Shown: in pieces, positions 1 to 10,687 of the stretch
How the letters are laid out: each line of letters opens with the position of its first letter
Position numbering within the stretch: position 1 is the first letter of the stretch
Source of the DNA: Euborellia annulipes
Taxonomy: Eukaryota; Arthropoda; Insecta; Dermaptera; Anisolabididae
Assembly: GCA_023213315.1 (NCBI GenBank)
Contig: JAKCPI010028301.1
Location: forward strand, 28,791 to 92,790
Length of the DNA: 64,000 nucleotides
Direction of reading: 5' to 3'
Notes under the pieces: model-generated
What the model saw: the letters and a program-made list of their open reading frames with translations, nothing else
Database searches by the model: none
Told to the model about the DNA's origin: nothing
Translations under genes and position numbers: made by a program

Positions 1-358
1 TTTGATCAAAACCACCATATAGTGGCGTCATCAAAAATGACTCTTAAGTATTACATTTCACATCTCTAGCCCATCGGGAAGTCTTTTGAAATTACATTAA
101 TTCGCGAAGGGTTTCAAATAAAGTACCACATTAGTTTGGTCTATTTTGATCAAAACCACCATATAGTGGCGTCATCAAAAATGACTCTTAAGTATTACAT
201 TTCACATCAATTTTGGTAAAACCCAACTCACAATTTGCGTCATCAAAAATGAACCTTAAGTATCAAATTTCACACCCCTAGGTCATCGGGAAGTGACTTA
301 AACAAAAACTCAAAGTTGGTGATTTTGAAAGAGTAAGTTAAATAAAAGCATTTAATTA
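1..358 (-). repeat. Inverted arm of the 144-bp satellite foldback
   Basis: This stretch is the reverse complement of the repeat at 1587-1945: it carries the same landmarks (gatcaaaaccaccatatag, tagcccatcgggaag, ttcgcgaagggtttc) and ends with an aagttaaataaaagcatt block that matches the start of the right arm. Together with 1587-2598 it forms a large inverted repeat around a spacer of about 1.2 kb. It continues off the left edge of the window. Confidence 0.85.
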
Positions 359-1586
359 AAATAGGAACATCCCCTGAAAGCAGTGGCGGTCCCAGGATTT
401 TGTCAAGGGGGGCCCAAATTTTTTTTTTTTTTTTTGTTATTCATTTAAGTTCTTTTTCGGCAGCGAAGGCTATTTAGACCTATTCTATATATTTATTTCA
501 CCTGGATTGGTAGCCAATGGCCTAAAATTTATGATGTAGGGAAGGTGAAGAATAGGATGCCGACTTATTTTTTTTTTCAATCTCGTATGAAAATATTTTA
601 GTATATCATGTTTTAAGAGACCTTGTAATGATATTCACAACCAAGTTGTGGAGAACCTACATTGCCCTTGGTTACCATTAAACCACTAGTAAATTTTTTT
701 TTTGTTTATTTGATTTCTTATTAAAATAATATTTTTCTTCTCTAAATAATATATTATATTTGTTATTTTTCTAAATAATATAATTACCATGTAATTAAAA
801 TAACTTGTGTCAATTTATTAATTACTAAATATTGAAATAAGTGCAGTGATATTTGAAGCAATTCAAATAACCCCCCACAAACACTCATATTTCTTCTCCA
901 ACCAAGTGCGTGTTTAGTGATAATAGATGTCACTCGCCACCAAAGTTTTTTTCATTTTTTACTCTCTAAAGAAGGTGACCTCACTGACCCGCCCACGAGT
1001 GCAGCCCAGAGGCAAAGCGTCTCGCTCTTATCTCCTGACTGCCAAATGATCAACTTCTCGCTCTTGCCTGCTAACCATTGAACTGTTAACTTCGCTCTTG
1101 CTTGCGAACTGTTGAACTGTTCACTTCGCTTTTGCATTTCAACCAACCCCTGTTCAAATCATTTTATTCAGTTGTCCCTTGCATCAAGCATCGCCAACGC
1201 ACACCATCTCGTGCTCCAGTAGTGGTCTCCGGAAGACGATAAACATACACGAAAGTCGCAGAAATCAGGGGTGCCTCGGAACACATTTCCGAACAATACT
1301 GGCAATCATCCGGCCATTCCACCTGTTGCCTGGCTGTTTGTGGAATCCCGAACTAACGCCATTTCTGAAAACATCGTCTTCTCAGGAAAACCAACTGTGT
1401 GTATCGACAAATGATTGTTTTATTGAGCTCATGAACCTGGTAATTACGATTTCTAATTATTTCTTCTGGCCAAATATCTAATATTTTATCAAAGAGACAA
1501 TTATGAACAATTTCTTAATGCGCATATTTATTTAATTTTTTTAATCATTACAATTTAACTTCAAAATATCGATATAACTCTTTTAT
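359..1586. other. Spacer of the satellite foldback
   Basis: Sequence between the two satellite arms, with no recognisable gene. At 381 it starts with cagtggcggtcccagg, which looks like a hAT-type terminus with a T-rich run behind it, but no matching right end was found. Around 1065-1135 the phrase gaactgtt-acttcgctcttgc occurs about three times. The short ORFs here show no protein-family signal. Confidence 0.4.
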
Positions 1587-2598
1587 TTAAATGCTTTTAT
1601 TTAACTTACTCTTTCAAGGTCACCAACTTTGATTCTTTGTTTAGGACACTTCCCGATGGGCTAGAGGTGTGAACTTTGATATTTAAGGGTCATTTTTGAT
1701 GACGCAAATTATGAGTTGGGTTTTACCAAAATGGACCAAACTAATGTGGTACTTTATTTGAAACCCTTCGCGAATTAATGTAATTTCAAAAGACTTCCCG
1801 ATGGGCTAGAGATGTGAAATGTAATACTTAAGAGTCATTTTTGATGACGCCACTATATGGTGGTTTTGATCAAAATAGACCAAACTAATGTGGTACTTTA
1901 TTTGAAACCCTTCGCGAATTAATGTAATTTCAAAAGACTTCCCGATGGGCTAGAGGTGTGAAATGTAATACTTAAGAGTCATTTTTGATGACGCCACTAT
2001 AAGGTGGTTTTGATCAAAATAGACCAAACTAATGTGGTACTTTATTTGAAACCCTTCGCGAATTAATGTAATTTCAAAAGACTTCCCGATGGGCTAGAGA
2101 TGTGAAATGTAATACTTAAGAGTCATTTTTGATGACGCCACTATATGGTGGTTTTGATCAAAATAGACAAAACTAATGTGGTACTTTATTTGAAACCCTT
2201 CGCGAATTAATGTAATTTCAAAAGACTTCCCGATGGGCTAGAGGTGTGAAATGTAATACTTAAGAGTCATTTTTGATGACGCCACTATATGGTGGTTTTG
2301 ATCAAAATAGACCAAACTAATGTGGTACTTTATTTGAAACCCTTCGCGAATTAATGTAATTTCAAAAGACTTCCCGATGGGCTAGAGGTGTGAAATGTAA
2401 TACTTAAGAGTCATTTTTGATGACGCCACTATATGGTGGTTTTGATCAAAATGGACCAAACTAATGTGGTACTTTATTTGAAACCCTTCGCGAATTAATG
2501 TAATTTCAAAAGACTTCCCGATGGGCTAGAGATGTGAAATGTAATACTTAAGAGTCATTTTTGATGACGCCACTATATGGTGGTTTTGATCAAAATGT
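1587..2598 (+). repeat. 144-bp tandem satellite array
   Basis: The landmark ggtggttttgat recurs at 1859, 2003, 2147, 2291, 2435 and 2579, an exact 144-bp spacing, with only scattered substitutions between units. The first unit is more divergent and carries a joining segment (1587-1740) that mirrors 205-358. The array resumes at 7003-7240 after the inserted LINE. This kind of satellite inside the arms of an inverted repeat is typical of foldback-like DNA elements. Confidence 0.93.
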
Positions 2599-3192
2599 GA
2601 AACGATTTATTTCTATTTTCTTCTTTTATTAATAGACATATTATTTCCCGTTGAAATAATAATTTTATAATAATTTTAATTTTATATAAATTGGAAATTT
2701 TATATAGGCTGGAATCTAAATGATTTATGTTTGAGAAGAGGATGGAGGGGAAGATTTAATTTGAAAGGGAAAAATTTTTTTTAATAATTTATTTAAGCTT
2801 GTTTATAATTGAATTAGTTTAGTTTATATCCAGGGCTCTCCCACCCTAATAAAGTCAAGTTTATGAGCCGAAGCTTGTGAAGATATGCCCCTCATGCTCC
2901 CGCCCATCCCACTTCACTTATAATTACTCTTGGGTGACAATAAAGAACAATAAAGGGAAGGTAATAGGAGACACTAGTAACCCCCGCCCAATCATTACTG
3001 TGCGCGGCCGCGTGGACGGACATTGCTGCTGGTTGCGGGTCTTCGTGCGGGTGTTGCTGCGGGTTGCGGATCTCTGGGCGTGCTTCGTTGCGTGTTGCGG
3101 GTCTTCAGGCGGTGCATAGGTGCTAGTTTACTTCACTTATGGGAAGTCTACTTATTGCTTGATTTTCTGTTTGATTCTGCACACGCCATAAA

Positions 3193-3969
3193 ATGCCTCT
3201 TATTGATAGAAGTGTTTGCAATGAATGTAAAAGCTGTCTCTCTTCGGACGATGAATTGGTATGTGATAAATGCAGGCTCGGTTATCATACTAAGAAGAAG
3301 TGCTGCGGTTTAAGTAAGAAAGAGGTGGAGACCGTCACGGCCAGGGACTCTAGAATTTTTTTCCTTTGTCAGAAATGCTATCCGCACGATGGGCCCCCTG
3401 AGCCTTCCGCAGGTGACAGGGCCGAATCTGCGACGGATCTCATAAAGGACCTAAAGCACGAACTGATGAGGGAACTGGAGTCAATAAGAACCTCCATTGA
3501 TGATATCAATTCAGTCCGTGGCTCGGATCTGGTGGAAGATATTTGCGCCGAGGTGAATGACAGACAGGCAAGAGCTAATAACATCATACTATTTAAACTG
3601 GAGGAAGCTTCTCAGCAGCTTGTTGATCAAAATATATCTAAAATTTTTCAAATGGTTGCACCGGAGGTTCCCCTGGGAAATGCACGGAGTTTCCGCCTGG
3701 GCAGACCGTCGGGCGATAGAATTAGACCTTTAAAGATTGTTTTGGAGAGCCCTAACCACGTTAGAACTATACTTAGAAATAAGTTCAAACTTATGAAGAC
3801 AGAGTTTTCCGCGGTCTCAATCCAGCCCGATCAAACGCCTAAACAGAGGGCACATATGTCCAATTTACGCAAAACACTTGAAGAAAGGAGGGAAAAGGGT
3901 GAAACGGATCTAACCATAAAGTACCTCAGTGGAATTCCAAAAATTGTGACGACCGCTCCAAAAAACTAA
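3193..3969 (+). CDS. LINE ORF1, zinc-finger nucleic-acid-binding protein
   Basis: 258-codon ORF1 of the LINE, probably the RNA-binding chaperone of the retrotransposition particle. The N-terminus is a cysteine-rich PHD-like finger (C9, C12, C24, C27, H32, C37/C38, C59, C62). Residues about 85-120 are acidic and helical, likely a coiled coil. The C-terminal half has the ORF1-type block NNIILFKLEEA, RSFRLGRPSG and RPLKIVLESPNHVR, shared by ORF1 proteins of Jockey/CR1-like elements. It ends in tandem stop codons (taataa); ORF2 begins about 40 bp later in another frame. The frame is intact. A second, decayed PHD-type ORF1 lies at 48196-49209. Confidence 0.85.
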   Translation: MPLIDRSVCNECKSCLSSDDELVCDKCRLGYHTKKKCCGLSKKEVETVTARDSRIFFLCQKCYPHDGPPEPSAGDRAESATDLIKDLKHELMRELESIRTSIDDINSVRGSDLVEDICAEVNDRQARANNIILFKLEEASQQLVDQNISKIFQMVAPEVPLGNARSFRLGRPSGDRIRPLKIVLESPNHVRTILRNKFKLMKTEFSAVSIQPDQTPKQRAHMSNLRKTLEERREKGETDLTIKYLSGIPKIVTTAPKN

Positions 3970-4010
3970 TAAAGAACGAAATACGGCATCACTATATTTA
4001 TTACCAAAAT

Positions 4011-6803
4011 GTGAACGGTTTAAGAACTAAAATCAGCGAATTGCGTTCCCGAGTCCCCTGTCTGGACAATGACATTTATATTCTTACAGAAACAAACTTA
4101 AATGATGAAATTTTGGACGAGGAGCTGGGCTTCATGCATTACTCAATATTTAGACTCGACAGGAGCTCGGCTACCAGCATCAAAAAATCAGGGGGTGGGG
4201 TCCTCATTGCTACCAAATCAAATTACCCGGCTGTCAGAATAAGGATTTCGGAGAACTCGGTAGAACAGTTGTATGTCCGTGTGAGGTTTGGTCATATAGA
4301 ATGTATTCTCGGCTGCGTATACATTCCCCCTAATTCTCATTATGATTTATATAGGGAGCATTGCGACACCTTAGAGGAACTGCAGATGAGATTTCCTAAT
4401 TTTAAGCTATTTATCGCTGGAGACTATAATCTCCCAACCATTCAAGACGTTATCAAGTGTGAGGAAGGTGCTATTATGGGACATCCCCCCATTGTGAAAT
4501 TGATCTTAAACACGATATCTTTTATTGGTCTTAGTCAGATTAACGAGACACTCAATCACAACGGCAGAACATTAGATCTTATCCTGACAAGCCTCGCCGA
4601 TACCAGTGTGTGTGCCTCGAATGATTGTCTTCTGAGACCGGACCCGCACCATCCTCCATTGGAATGCTCAATTAAACTCTCATCAAATAGTGCAGATTCC
4701 AGGGCTAGTTGTTGGCATTACAATTTTGAAAAGAGTGACTATATCTCTATGTCAGAATACTTCTTCTCTATAAATTGGTGCTTGCTGGAATCTCTGCCTC
4801 TGGATGATGCGGTGCACAATTTCTATCAGATACTGTACCAGGCTGTCGAGTGTTTTGTCCCTATTAGAGCTGCAAGCACACCCCAGAGGTTTCCGCGATG
4901 GTTTACGCCTGAGCTCCGGGCTCTTGTTGATGCAAAGAAAGAAGCCCACGCCTTATATAAATCCACACGAAGTCATGAAGATTACCGTTCCTTCTCTACA
5001 TTGAGATCAAGATGTAAATACCTGTCCAGAGTCATTCATCGGAGCCACATTGACAATGTTCAAAGTAATATTACGCGGGACCCCAGATCGTTTTGGAGCT
5101 ATATAAACTCATTACGCTCTCATAATTCTTTACCTAACGAAATGCATTATAACGGTGAAACCAGTTGCAACGCGAGTGATATAGCCCAGTTTTTCGCTGA
5201 TTATTATTCATCCGTTTATGATGCACGGGCTCCCACAGGCGGAGAGAGTGGAAATATCAAATGCGATCTTTCGGCGAATTTGACTAAATTGAGAATCTCT
5301 AGCGAGGACCTGATCAAAAAACTTTGTTCTCTCGATTGCAGTAAGGGTTGTGGACCGGATGACGTACCTCCAGGCCTGATTAGAGCATGCTCGGATTCGC
5401 TTTGTTTACCCTTGCTTATCCTGTTTAATAAATCTCTGGCTCTTGGCATATTCCCGGAGTTTTGGAAAATGGGACACATTGTTCCTATTTTCAAAAGACA
5501 GGGTGAAAGATCTGACGTCACAAAATATAGACCCATCACCATCTTGTCCGTTATACCTAAAATCTTTGAAAGCTTAATTTTGGACTCTATCGCCCCTGCA
5601 TTTAAGCACATAATCATCCCAGAGCAGCATGGCTTCGTGCCAGGAAGATCTACCACAACGAATCTACTGTTATACCAAGATTATATTAACAACTCTATGG
5701 TCCAGGGCTTGCAGGTAGATTCAATATACTGCGATTTGTCTAAGGCATTTGACAAAGTCTACCACTGCCGATTACTAGATAAACTGGACAGGCTGGGTTT
5801 CGGTGGGAGTCTACTTTCCTGGATAACCAGTTACCTAGCCAACCGGAGACTTAAAGTGAAGATAAACGACGTCTTCTCAGCTGAGTTTGTGCCTTATTCT
5901 GGAGTGCCACAGGGATCCCACCTTGGACCATTGCTCTTTGTATTATTCATGAACGATTTGCAGAGTTACTTACCTGGAGTGGAGTTTTTGCTATTCGCTG
6001 ATGATATTAAAATATTCAAATCTGTTAAGGGCATCGAAGACTGCAGAGTACTTCAAAATGGCTTGAATGATTTTAGCTCCTGGTTGAAAGATAATTACTT
6101 GCAGCCAAACCATGAGAAGTGCAATATCATGAGATTCCATAGAAAGACCTGCCCTTTAATTTTTAATTACAAGATCGGCGACACTCCACTCAATTCAGTT
6201 CACTTAATCAGAGACCTTGGAGTTTATTTTGATACCCAACTAACTTTCAGCTATCACATTGAGAACAATATTAAAGAGGCCACAAGACTTCTGGGTTTCG
6301 TGTGCCGTAACACGAAATCATTCAACAGCATTTCAGCACTAAAGTCTCTCTATTGTGGTCTTGTGAGGCAGAAGTTGGAGTACAATTCAGTAATATGGTC
6401 CCCCTACTACAAAAGTCACTCAGCAGATCTCCAGGCAGTGGAAAACAGATTCCTGAGGTATCTGAGGCATAGGGTTGGAAATCGCGCAGTGGGTTGGTCG
6501 TACGAGCAGTTGGTTGCTTTTCTCGATATGAGATCACTAGGAGACAGACGCATTATATGTGATCTCGTAACACTATATAAAATCATCTCGTATTACGACT
6601 GCTCCGGGCTGCTTGGGATGATCAACATCCGAGTCCCTAGCCACAGCATCAGAAGTGGCGGCTCTTTCCACGAAGAGATGTGTCCAAACAATTATTCATT
6701 TAATTCTCCAATAGCAAGGCTGTTAAGGCTTGGGAACATATATTCTGGCCAGCTGGATTTTTTCAACACCGGGGTTGAAATAATCAAGCGTATTTCTTTA
6801 TGA
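4011..6803 (+). CDS. LINE ORF2, endonuclease and reverse transcriptase
   Basis: Intact ORF of 930 codons encoding the LINE pol protein. An exonuclease/endonuclease/phosphatase domain covers about residues 1-220: NGLRTK at the start, LTETNL, GDYNLP at 136-141 and the catalytic HH near 213-214. The RT domain follows: GPDDVPPG, YRPITILS, QHGFVPGRST, YCDLSKAFDKV, SGVPQGSHLGP and FADD at 662-665. The C-terminal part has LIRDLGVYFD and the thumb/connection typical of the Jockey group. The coordinate given begins at GTG; conserved YYQNV sits just upstream in the same frame, with no ATG before it. The first in-frame ATG (4134) would lose the catalytic start of the endonuclease, so initiation is probably by reinitiation after ORF1 (inference). 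No stops or frameshifts are seen, suggesting a young copy. Confidence 0.93.
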   Translation: MNGLRTKISELRSRVPCLDNDIYILTETNLNDEILDEELGFMHYSIFRLDRSSATSIKKSGGGVLIATKSNYPAVRIRISENSVEQLYVRVRFGHIECILGCVYIPPNSHYDLYREHCDTLEELQMRFPNFKLFIAGDYNLPTIQDVIKCEEGAIMGHPPIVKLILNTISFIGLSQINETLNHNGRTLDLILTSLADTSVCASNDCLLRPDPHHPPLECSIKLSSNSADSRASCWHYNFEKSDYISMSEYFFSINWCLLESLPLDDAVHNFYQILYQAVECFVPIRAASTPQRFPRWFTPELRALVDAKKEAHALYKSTRSHEDYRSFSTLRSRCKYLSRVIHRSHIDNVQSNITRDPRSFWSYINSLRSHNSLPNEMHYNGETSCNASDIAQFFADYYSSVYDARAPTGGESGNIKCDLSANLTKLRISSEDLIKKLCSLDCSKGCGPDDVPPGLIRACSDSLCLPLLILFNKSLALGIFPEFWKMGHIVPIFKRQGERSDVTKYRPITILSVIPKIFESLILDSIAPAFKHIIIPEQHGFVPGRSTTTNLLLYQDYINNSMVQGLQVDSIYCDLSKAFDKVYHCRLLDKLDRLGFGGSLLSWITSYLANRRLKVKINDVFSAEFVPYSGVPQGSHLGPLLFVLFMNDLQSYLPGVEFLLFADDIKIFKSVKGIEDCRVLQNGLNDFSSWLKDNYLQPNHEKCNIMRFHRKTCPLIFNYKIGDTPLNSVHLIRDLGVYFDTQLTFSYHIENNIKEATRLLGFVCRNTKSFNSISALKSLYCGLVRQKLEYNSVIWSPYYKSHSADLQAVENRFLRYLRHRVGNRAVGWSYEQLVAFLDMRSLGDRRIICDLVTLYKIISYYDCSGLLGMINIRVPSHSIRSGGSFHEEMCPNNYSFNSPIARLLRLGNIYSGQLDFFNTGVEIIKRISL

Positions 6804-7002
6804 GGCCTCAGGAGTGGATACATGGTCATGAACATTATTTTCTCTCGTTATTCCGCTAATGTATATTTTAATAATAATGTGTATTTTTGTTGCTTGTTAT
6901 TTGTTATTTCTTCTTTTTATTTTATATGTGTGGAATAATAATAATTCTGTATCTTAATGTATTTATAATTGGGCATGGCCCGTTAATAAATTTAAATCTA
7001 AA

Positions 7003-7240
7003 AATAGACCAAACTAATGTGGTACTTTATTTGAAACCCTTCGCGAATTAATGATTGATTGATTGATTTTCATTTGGAATGGCCTTGGACACGTGTCCAT
7101 TTGGCCATCGCGAATTAATGTAATTTCAAAAGACTTCCCGATGGGCTAGAGGTGTGAAATTTGATATTTAAGGGTCATTTTTTATGCTAATGAATAATTT
7201 TTTAATTGAACCAAATCAAAATAGGCCAAACTAATGTTCT
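7003..7240 (+). repeat. Satellite array resumed after the LINE
   Basis: Continuation of the 144-bp satellite (actaatgtggtactttat, ttcgcgaattaatg, ttcccgatgggctag), degenerating after about 7160. It is interrupted at 7054-7108 by a small retro-insertion. Confidence 0.85.
7054..7108 (-). mobile_element. 55-bp LINE 3'-end insertion with 12-bp target duplication
   Basis: The 12-mer cgcgaattaatg flanks it exactly (7042-7053 and 7109-7120). Read on the minus strand the insert is a short unique stretch ending in repeated aatc units, the tail type of CR1/L2-like LINEs. It is a severely 5'-truncated retrotransposition product. Confidence 0.75.
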
Positions 7241-8460
7241 TTATTCTCTTCTATCTTCATGTCAATTATTTATTATACAAAGTTTAATATTCTAAATAAA
7301 TCTTATTTATTTCTGTACAATTATTGTCCAAGAAAATCAAAATAACAATCTCATTAATGAAAATTTAAGCTACATCATTATCAGTCATTTAAAACAATTT
7401 TTTTTGTATTTAATTTTTTTTATTTCTTTAAATTACATTTTCTCAATTTCATTGGCGCATTTTTCTTTTTTTTTTTTTACATTTTTTTGTTTTATTGTTT
7501 AAGCTCTTTCTTACATCAAATGATCCGCGACCAATAACTCCTCTTCCACAACCCCAAATATTTTTTTGTTGTTTCTTTATGCAACCTTTAGTCAAATTCT
7601 TAACTCTTCAGCATAAAATCTTCAAATTCATTTTTTTAATTCTTTACATTTCAATTTTTTATTAATTCTCGGCAACTCGAACTATTTTTTTTGCGATCAG
7701 ATTCACTCTAAAAAAATTTTTAACCACCAATTCTACTCACCCCACTGAGTTTATACAAATTTCCTTGGAGATTCACTGCCCCAAAAGTTGCAAAGCCTTT
7801 TGGAAGTAGTAATTTCCAACATAAATTTCAAAATTTTACTTAGAATAATTCTAACAAAAATTCTCCCCCATCTGATAACCCCCATATTTTTTTGATCAGG
7901 TGTAGCGGGAGTGTGGTTTGCTAGTCGACCAATTAGACCAGTATATATAATATATAAAGATGAGCTCAAAAAAATTTTTTAAGAGTCGATCAAAATTTTA
8001 AAAAATTTCCAAATTCGTCAAAAATCGATTTTTTTTTTCTTTTTTTTAATTTTTTTCTCCTTATGGTCGAATTTTATAGTCGAAAAAAAAATAAGTTTCT
8101 CAAATTTTCAACCCAAAATATTAATTTTTAAAGGTTCCTCAAATTTATTTTTAGTTTGTCTGAATTTCTTTCGATGTTTTCAAGCGACCTTTAAATATTC
8201 ATATTAAAGATTTAATAAATTCTTATTTTCTTTTAATTAGTAAGATATTTGAGAAAATATAATCAATCGTACCTTAATTTGCAAATTATCAGGTTATTAA
8301 AAAATTATATTTTCAGTCTTTTAATCTTGGCCAGAGCTGTCGTATCGGGCCCATTTGCCACAAAATAAAAATACAGCCCATGCGCCTACGGCAATTCTCA
8401 TATACATCTAATGGTATATGCAAATTTTATCATTTATTTTTGTATGAACCAAAATGCATC
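7241..8460. other. AT-rich DNA, no gene seen
   Basis: Long A/T runs and short homopolymers; no ORF with a family signal, no repeat pairs found. A short tatatataatatataaa tract lies near 7940. Confidence 0.5.
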
Positions 8461-8483
8461 TATCTAAGAAACATTAACAGTTT

Positions 8484-8550
8484 ATCGCCCTGAGGATGGG
8501 ATCGTTGTGATTCCGAAACGTCGACGATAATTAAATAAAGTTTTTTTTAT
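8484..8550 (+). repeat. Hammerhead-like / Penelope-type 3'-end motif
   Basis: The core CTGAGGA (8490-8496) is followed by a six-pair stem (gggatc/gattcc) and GAAAC (8515-8519), then a self-complementary cgtcgacg and ataattaaataaag. The CTGANGA-stem-GAAA layout is that of a hammerhead ribozyme core, described in Penelope-like elements. No adjacent Penelope RT is visible. Confidence 0.4.
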
Positions 8551-8799
8551 CTCTTGCTGGCTGTCTACATCTATCTAATCCCAATAATTATACTTTCAGT
8601 ATTCTGTTTTTTTGTTCATCTCGTGGTGTATTTTTGTCGATTATTTTACTAATTAAAAGAAGAAATTTATTAAATATTTAATATGAATCAAATAAAAATA
8701 AATTTTGAGCGACCTTTAAAAATTAACCCTTTGCCATATAGGCGACATCCTAATTTTTTTGTAGTCAAATTAAAGCCAAATAATATCATAATATTCATT

Positions 8800-8875
8800 A
8801 AAAAGTGTCTGGGATCCGAACTCGCGACCCTTGGAATACAAGGCTAACACCCTAGGGGGTATGGAAAAATTTTTG
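8800..8875 (-). repeat. tRNA-like SINE head remnant
   Basis: On the minus strand it reads ...gtgttagcc... then gcgagttcggatccc, resembling the A- and B-box promoter pair of a tRNA-derived SINE. Only the head survives. It is not a functional tRNA: no cloverleaf can be completed. Confidence 0.45.
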
Positions 8876-9079
8876 AAAATTAGGCATTGAAATTTGCGTT
8901 TTTAGCTATCCTGAGACGTGAAAAATTTATAATTTTTTTGTTTAGTTTTAAAATATTAAATAAAACTTTTGAATTTTTGTTGCTGGGACCGCTAGTGCCT
9001 GAAAGCCTGGTTATTTGGCTATCTTACATAATTTTTTTGGTTTCCAATTCGGTAGCATAAGAGTAGGAGAGGTATTTAA

Positions 9080-9860
9080 ACAAAAATTTTCATTTGCGGG
9101 CTTTTGCCCCACCGAGCGGGGTAAAAATCCGCACTAGCGGGGCAAAAGTCCTTAGGTGCAAACAATTGTCCCTGCAGCGAACAACCTCTCGAACCAGGGT
9201 ATAAAAAAGACTTAATAAGAAATACATTAGGTATAGGTATGTTTTATGTATTTATTTTTATTTATTCGAAATACACAATAGACCTAGTAACAATTAGTCC
9301 TAGTAAGATTGAAGTTCATGAACTGCATAAACATTTCGGGTCGTGCTCGTTTCCCTAGGCTCATTAATCCGAGAAACTACTAGGTAGGGGTATTAGAACC
9401 CAGAAACTACTAGGTAGGGGTATTAGAAACTCGAATACCATTGGGTGACATTTGTTCCATTGGAGATCCATTGGGCCTTTTGCCCCGTCGAGGCCGCGGA
9501 TTTTTGCCCCATTTAGCTATTTTCATCGAAGTGTTACAAAAAATTTTTATTGTTAACTGTAGAGAAGAAAAAGGTTTTAAAATATTTATTTAGGGTTATC
9601 AGCTTGCAATCAAAGACATTAGATAGTTAGAAAAGTGCATGCTGGTACATGTTGCAACCATGAGAATTTCCATAAATATTAGATGGAAGGTGACAAAAAC
9701 ATAACTTTCCTCATTGTTAACAATCGGCTTCAAACACGTTATTGAATTTCGAATCATCATCTGTTCCTGTTGTTACCAACCTAACAAAGTTGTTTAGAAC
9801 AACGCCAAGTCTAGTTGGGATTTTAAAATGAGGATTCGGACTTTTGCCCCACCTTACTCA
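9080..9860. repeat. Region with recurrent ttttgcccc motifs and a 30-bp tandem duplication
   Basis: The phrase cttttgccccac or a close variant occurs near 9102, 9478, 9504 and 9840 on the + strand and inverted near 9140 (gcggggcaaaagtcc). A 30-bp unit (gaaactactaggtagggg) is repeated twice at 9371-9428. The family is unknown. Confidence 0.45.
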
Positions 9861-10060
9861 ATGTATTAATATTTTAATTTACATCCTTATATTACTTTGA
9901 ATATGATATGAATTTAATAATCATTTAATTTAAAGCAAACTAAATGAAATACTTGATGCTTTAATTTTTTTTTATTAAATTTGTTAAAAATTTTTTTTTT
10001 AATATTTACTTTTAGTTTTTTTATAAGAAAATAAAAAATTAAATAAAAAAAATAAATAAA

Positions 10061-10682
10061 TGTAATGAATCAGAGCTCACGATTCATAAGCGAATATATT
10101 TATTTAACATATATCATATATAAATATAAATATCAATATAAATATAAACAGATATATAATAATAGCAATAACATATATAACACATCTTCTCTTCTCTCTT
10201 CATTTCCTTTTCACCCTTTAAAAATCACTCCCTTCTTCATTCCTCCCTATCAAATGAAATCTATTCCTTATAATGGTCCGATCTCCGATCCTAACCATAT
10301 AAGATCGTGGTTTTTCTGAATTCTTTTTAATAATTTTTCCAAATTTTCTTAAATCCGTAACCCAGACTTTTTCATCTTTTCTAAATTCTTCCAAATTCCT
10401 TACGCGATGTCTTTTATTAAAATTTATCTCTTGCCTTCCTTTGGATCTCTTCTCTTTTTCAATAAAATCTTGTAAAAAACTCCAATCGGGAATTAATTCG
10501 GATTTTAATATAGGTAACGTCGTATTTAGCTTTCTCCCCAACATTAGTTCAGCTGGACTGTAGCCGCTTTCCAGAGGAGCACTCCTAAAGCTTAAAAGCC
10601 CTTTATATATATCATATATAAATATAAATATCAATATAAATATAAACAGATATATAATAATAGCAATAACATATATAACACA
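10061..10682 (-). mobile_element. Internally deleted Ty3-type LTR element remnant
   Basis: The left LTR, 10061-10184 (TG...CA, 124 bp), and a partial right LTR, 10607-10682, share 76 near-identical bases. Candidate 5-bp target duplication ataaa at 10056-10060 and 10683-10687. Between them only the C-terminal integrase coding end remains, on the minus strand, so the left LTR is the 3' LTR. The 5' half including gag, protease and RT is gone. Confidence 0.75.
10218..10600 (-). pseudogene. Integrase C-terminal fragment (Ty3/Gypsy)
   Basis: Open frame on the minus strand with the typical end of a Ty3/Gypsy integrase: YSPAELMLGRKLNTTLP, then VWVTDLRKFGK and a basic tail with NRFHLIGR. This is the non-catalytic C-terminal segment; the DDE residues are absent, so it cannot integrate DNA. 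Upstream (higher coordinates) the frame runs into LTR sequence and is not homologous. It belongs to the deleted element at 10061-10682 and is a different copy from the element at 34035-38214. Confidence 0.8.
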
Positions 10683-10687
10683 ATAAA

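Larger units (their letters stand above)
2599..7002 (+). mobile_element. Near-complete Jockey/CR1-type LINE
   Basis: Non-LTR retrotransposon interrupting the satellite: satellite sequence stops at ...gatcaaaat (2598) and resumes at atagaccaaact (about 7003). It has ORF1 (3193-3969), ORF2 (about 4011-6803) and a 3' UTR ending ttaataaatttaaatctaaaa. The true 5' end is uncertain: 2599-2830 is very AT-rich and may be separate, while a GC-rich leader runs from about 2830 to 3190. A short aaaat could be the target duplication but is too short to rely on. Confidence 0.85.

Noticed and set aside
1179..1481. 100-codon ORF in the satellite spacer
   Set aside because: No motif, composition like its surroundings, and located within a repeat-bounded spacer.
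5216..5656. 146-codon minus ORF inside the LINE
   Set aside because: Shadow of the RT frame on the opposite strand.
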